DNA of 64,000 bases, from positions 1 to 64,000 of the forward strand of contig NZ_DALZFB010000011.1 in the NCBI RefSeq assembly GCF_031979925.1, in the 5' to 3' direction. Source of the DNA: Pseudescherichia sp031979925 (GTDB taxonomy: Bacteria > Pseudomonadota > Gammaproteobacteria > Enterobacterales > Enterobacteriaceae). The position numbers were made by a program, and so were the translations under genes. Shown here one piece after another: positions 61,380 through 64,000 of this stretch. Within the stretch, counting starts at the first letter, position 1; each line of letters opens with the position of its first letter. Below the pieces are notes generated by a model. The model worked only from the letters and a program-made list of their open reading frames with translations. It was not told where the DNA came from and ran no database searches.

Positions 61380-62429
61380 TCAACGATGGCCGTAGACGCG
61401 CGGACGCGTATAGTAGTCAATTAACGGCACGGTAATGTTAGCCAGCAGCACCGCAAAGGCGACGCCGTCCGGGTAGCCGCCAAAGCTACGGATCAGCCAG
61501 ACCAACACCCCTGTCAGCGCGCCAAAAATCAGGCGACCTTTGTTCGTCGTCGAGGCGGTTACCGGATCGGTCAGAATAAAGAACGCGCCGAGCATCGTTG
61601 CTCCGGAAAAAATATGCAGCAGCGGCGAGGCGAGGCTCTCAGGCGAAAAGATCCAGCCCAGCGTGGCGCAGAAGGCCAGCGTAACAAGGAAGCTTACCGG
61701 AATATGCCAGCGGATAGCGCCTTTCCCCAGCAGGAACAGCCCGCCAAGCAGATAAGCAAGGTTGACCCACTGCCAGCCTGCGCCCGCCAGCACGCCGCTG
61801 TAGATCGGGTACTGCATAATCTGGTCTACGCTATGCCCGGCGTGCAGCGAGGTTTTAAAAGTATCCAGCGGCGTGGCCTGGCTAACGCCATCAATGCCCA
61901 TCCGCAGGGTAGTGATATCCCCACTCGCGCTGTGACCGGTGAAGATAACCTGTAACGCATCCATAAACCCAGGCACGTTAGCGGCAATCTCATGAGGCGG
62001 TAACCAGCTGGTCATCTGCACCGGGAAAGAGATCAGCAGCACCACATAGCCGATCATGGCCGGGTTGAAGGGATTATGACCAAGGCCACCGTAGAGCTGC
62101 TTGGCAATAATCACCGCAAACACGGTACCCAGCACCACCATCCACCAGGGCGCGAATGATGGAATACTGATCGCCAGCAGCAGGCCAGTGAGTAGGGCAG
62201 AGTTATCCTTGAGGATCGCCGCCGCACTCTGCTTACGCAGCTTGAGAACCAGCCCTTCCGCAGCGAGAGCGCTCATGCCTGCCAGCAGGATCTGCAGCAG
62301 CGTACCCCAGCCAAAGAACCAGGTCTGCACGGCGATCCCGGGAAGGGTGGCGAGCAGAACCAGCATCATAATCCGTGATGTCTGGCGCTGATTGTGCGTA
62401 TAGGGTGAGCTTGCGATTCGAAAGACCAT
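61380..62429 (-). CDS. rsxD: RsxD (RnfD), membrane subunit with covalent FMN
   Basis: A 349-residue polytopic membrane protein of the Rsx complex. It starts MVFRIASSPYTHNQRQTSRI. The FMN attachment region is SGATMLGAFFILTDPVTAST; other blocks match E. coli RsxD, such as GTVFAVIIAKQLYGGLGHNPFNPAM. It begins immediately after rsxC and ends near rsxG. Confidence 0.97.
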   Translation of the reverse strand: MVFRIASSPYTHNQRQTSRIMMLVLLATLPGIAVQTWFFGWGTLLQILLAGMSALAAEGLVLKLRKQSAAAILKDNSALLTGLLLAISIPSFAPWWMVVLGTVFAVIIAKQLYGGLGHNPFNPAMIGYVVLLISFPVQMTSWLPPHEIAANVPGFMDALQVIFTGHSASGDITTLRMGIDGVSQATPLDTFKTSLHAGHSVDQIMQYPIYSGVLAGAGWQWVNLAYLLGGLFLLGKGAIRWHIPVSFLVTLAFCATLGWIFSPESLASPLLHIFSGATMLGAFFILTDPVTASTTNKGRLIFGALTGVLVWLIRSFGGYPDGVAFAVLLANITVPLIDYYTRPRVYGHR

Positions 62430-64000
62430 CTATTCCTCGTTAACTGCCTGTTTTGCGGCTTTTTTGGCCTGAGCCCTGGCAATAGCCGCAGCGACGGCCG
62501 CTTTACGCGGATCGTCATTGGCCGCAGGGGTGTCCACTATCTTATCAACGACCTGTTGCTGCGCTTTACGTGCTTTCGCCCGCGCAATGGCGGCCTCAAC
62601 GGCGGCTTTGCGCGGGTCAACCGCGGCGGCTGGTTTTTCAGCAACAGGTTCAGGCGCAGCTTCTGGTTCAGACGCCTGCGCTGCTTTACGTGCTTTCGCC
62701 CGCGCGATGGCGGCCTCAACGGCGGCTTTGCGCGGATCGACCGGGGCGGCTGGTTTTTCAGCAACAGGTTCAGGCGCTGCTTCTGGTTCAGACGCTTGCG
62801 CCGCTTTACGTGCTTTCGCGCGTGCAATGGCGGCCTCAACGGCGGCTTTACGCGGATCAACCGCGGCGGCTGGCTCAGGCGCTGCCTCTACAACAGGCTG
62901 CTGGGCTTTTTCGGCCTGACGGGCACGAGCTTCGGCCTTGCGGGCTTCGCGAGCAGCAATGACTGCGCTGTTATCCGGTTCGGCACCGGCCTGGACCACC
63001 ACCGGTTGGGTGGCGCGCTGCTGTTTTTCGCGTACGCGGGCCAGGGCGGCATTCACCGCATCTTTATCTTTAGCGGCTGGCTGGGCAGCAGACTTTTTAT
63101 GACGCTCAAGACGCGCCGCTTTATCACGCTCCAGACGAGCCTGACGTGCTTCAAAGCGGATTTTCGCCTCGGCGGCGCGCTTCTCTTCCTGAGCGATAGC
63201 GTAGATCTCGGCCTTCTCCTGGCGGAAATACTGCACCAGGGGAATGTTGCTGGGACAGACCCAGGCGCAGGCTCCGCACTCGATACAGTCCGCCAGGTTA
63301 TGGGCGGTAGCCTTATCGTGCTGCTGGCCTTTACTGAACCAGTAGAGCTGCTGTGGCAGCAGATCCGCCGGGCAGGCATCGGCACAGGCGCTGCAACGGA
63401 TACAGCCTTTCTCTTCCTGCGCCTCACCCATTTCGCTGGCCGATGGGGCGAGCAGGCAGTTGGTAATTTTTACCACCGGCACGTCAAGCCATGGCAGGGT
63501 AAAGCCCATCAGCGGCCCGCCCATAATGACCAGCTGCTCGCCGGAGGGGCAGAAACCAGCTGCATCAAGCAGGTGGCGCACCGGGGTGCCCAGGCGCGCC
63601 CAGACGTTACCCGGCTGCGTCACGGCCTCGCCGGTTAGGGTCACAACGCGCTCGGTCAGGGGTTCACCGTCGATGATCGCACGCTTAACGGCAAAGGCGG
63701 TCCCGACGTTTTGCATCAGCACGCCGATGTCTGACGAGCGCCCGCCGTGCGGAACCTGTTTGCCAGTGAGGATCTGCGTCAGCTGCTTCGCGCCGCCGGA
63801 GGGGTACTTGGTCGGGATCACCCGCAGCACGATATCGTGCGCATTCGCCAGCACCGCCCGCAGCATTGAGATGGCCTGCGGTTTGTTATCTTCGATGCCG
63901 ATCAGCACCTGACGCGGCTGAAGAATATGCGCAAGGATACGAATGCCTTCGACGATCTGCGCGGCGCAGTCCTGCATCAGGCGATCGTCGGCGGTAATGT
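62430..64000 (-). CDS. rsxC: RsxC (RnfC), NADH/ferredoxin-type subunit (N-terminus outside window)
   Basis: Partial: the frame is open through the right edge. RsxC is the peripheral subunit with NAD(H)- and FMN-binding domains and two [4Fe-4S] clusters. The visible 523 codons include a domain with GIEDNKPQAI and VIPTKYPSGGAKQL, then the clusters in CIRCSACADACP and CIECGACAWVCP. The C-terminal third is a Lys/Ala/Arg-rich coiled-coil-like tail with near-identical 40-residue repeats (PRKAAVEAAIARAKARKAAQ). Confidence 0.96.
   Translation of the reverse strand, partial: ITADDRLMQDCAAQIVEGIRILAHILQPRQVLIGIEDNKPQAISMLRAVLANAHDIVLRVIPTKYPSGGAKQLTQILTGKQVPHGGRSSDIGVLMQNVGTAFAVKRAIIDGEPLTERVVTLTGEAVTQPGNVWARLGTPVRHLLDAAGFCPSGEQLVIMGGPLMGFTLPWLDVPVVKITNCLLAPSASEMGEAQEEKGCIRCSACADACPADLLPQQLYWFSKGQQHDKATAHNLADCIECGACAWVCPSNIPLVQYFRQEKAEIYAIAQEEKRAAEAKIRFEARQARLERDKAARLERHKKSAAQPAAKDKDAVNAALARVREKQQRATQPVVVQAGAEPDNSAVIAAREARKAEARARQAEKAQQPVVEAAPEPAAAVDPRKAAVEAAIARAKARKAAQASEPEAAPEPVAEKPAAPVDPRKAAVEAAIARAKARKAAQASEPEAAPEPVAEKPAAAVDPRKAAVEAAIARAKARKAQQQVVDKIVDTPAANDDPRKAAVAAAIARAQAKKAAKQAVNEE
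62561..62880. repeat. 120-bp tandem repeats in the rsxC tail
   Basis: The segments starting at 62561, 62681 and about 62801 repeat every 120 bp with only a few differences (for example GCTTTACGTGCTTTCGC and GCGGCCTCAACGGCGGCTTT each occur three times). A more diverged copy precedes them. The unit encodes 40 residues. Repeat number is likely to vary between strains. Confidence 0.85.

Noticed and set aside
62556..63638. 360-residue open frame opposite rsxC
   Set aside because: It mirrors the 120-bp repeats of the RsxC tail; the protein is low complexity and has no family pattern.

Overview
The window is chromosomal DNA of a member of the Enterobacteriaceae. The core genes (suf, pykF, mdtK-ribE-cfa-punC/punR-purR, slyA/slyB, pdxH-tyrS-pdxY, nth-rsx) match Escherichia coli in product, length and order closely enough to name them. 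The genus (Enterobacter, Lelliottia, Leclercia, Kosakonia and similar are all possible) cannot be fixed from the sequence alone. Layout: 1-5.3 kb holds the end of the suf iron-sulfur assembly operon (sufB partial, C, D, S, E) and an L,D-transpeptidase; 5.3-7.3 kb holds lpp and pykF with their control sites. From 7.3 to 32.6 kb, between pykF and two tRNA-Val genes, lies a variable zone, at the position where Salmonella carries SPI-2. It contains (a) an AT-rich islet with an LysR-like regulator, two overlapping holin-like genes and an orphan 208-residue protein; (b) a GNAT enzyme, an LysR regulator, and a MATE transporter (yeeO) enclosed by two inverted tRNA-Asn genes, then amn, an exported unknown protein, a 46-residue protein and an MscS-type channel; (c) a 14-kb surface-protein locus. 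The last has an inverse autotransporter (invasin/intimin type) with seven Ig-like repeats, four further modular proteins (halovibrin-like/Big_1, RCC1-like/Big_1, and two built of a roughly 110-residue module), three small sugar-transferase-like proteins, and an IprA/YaiV-like regulator. From 32.5 to 64 kb the order returns to the E. coli core: valW-valV, mdtK, ribE, cfa, punC, punR, purR, cydH, ydhP, mepH, grxD, rnt, gloA, nemA, nemR, ydhL, ydhF, sodC, ydhK-ydhJ-ydhI, slyA, slyB, anmK, mliC, pdxH, tyrS, pdxY, dtpA, nth and rsxE-G-D-C (rsxC runs off the right edge). gstA, which lies between pdxY and dtpA in E. coli, is absent at that point. The most promising uncharacterised system is the 18.3-32.3 kb locus. 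The C-terminal domain of the invasin looks like the same module that is repeated in the two neighbouring proteins. Those two and the RCC1-like protein have no visible Sec signal, and two proteins sharing a GPS motif flank the invasin gene. This suggests one co-evolving surface system whose export and possible glycosylation are undefined. The orphan holin pair is a second candidate. All assignments are from reading the sequence and family knowledge; no searches were run.
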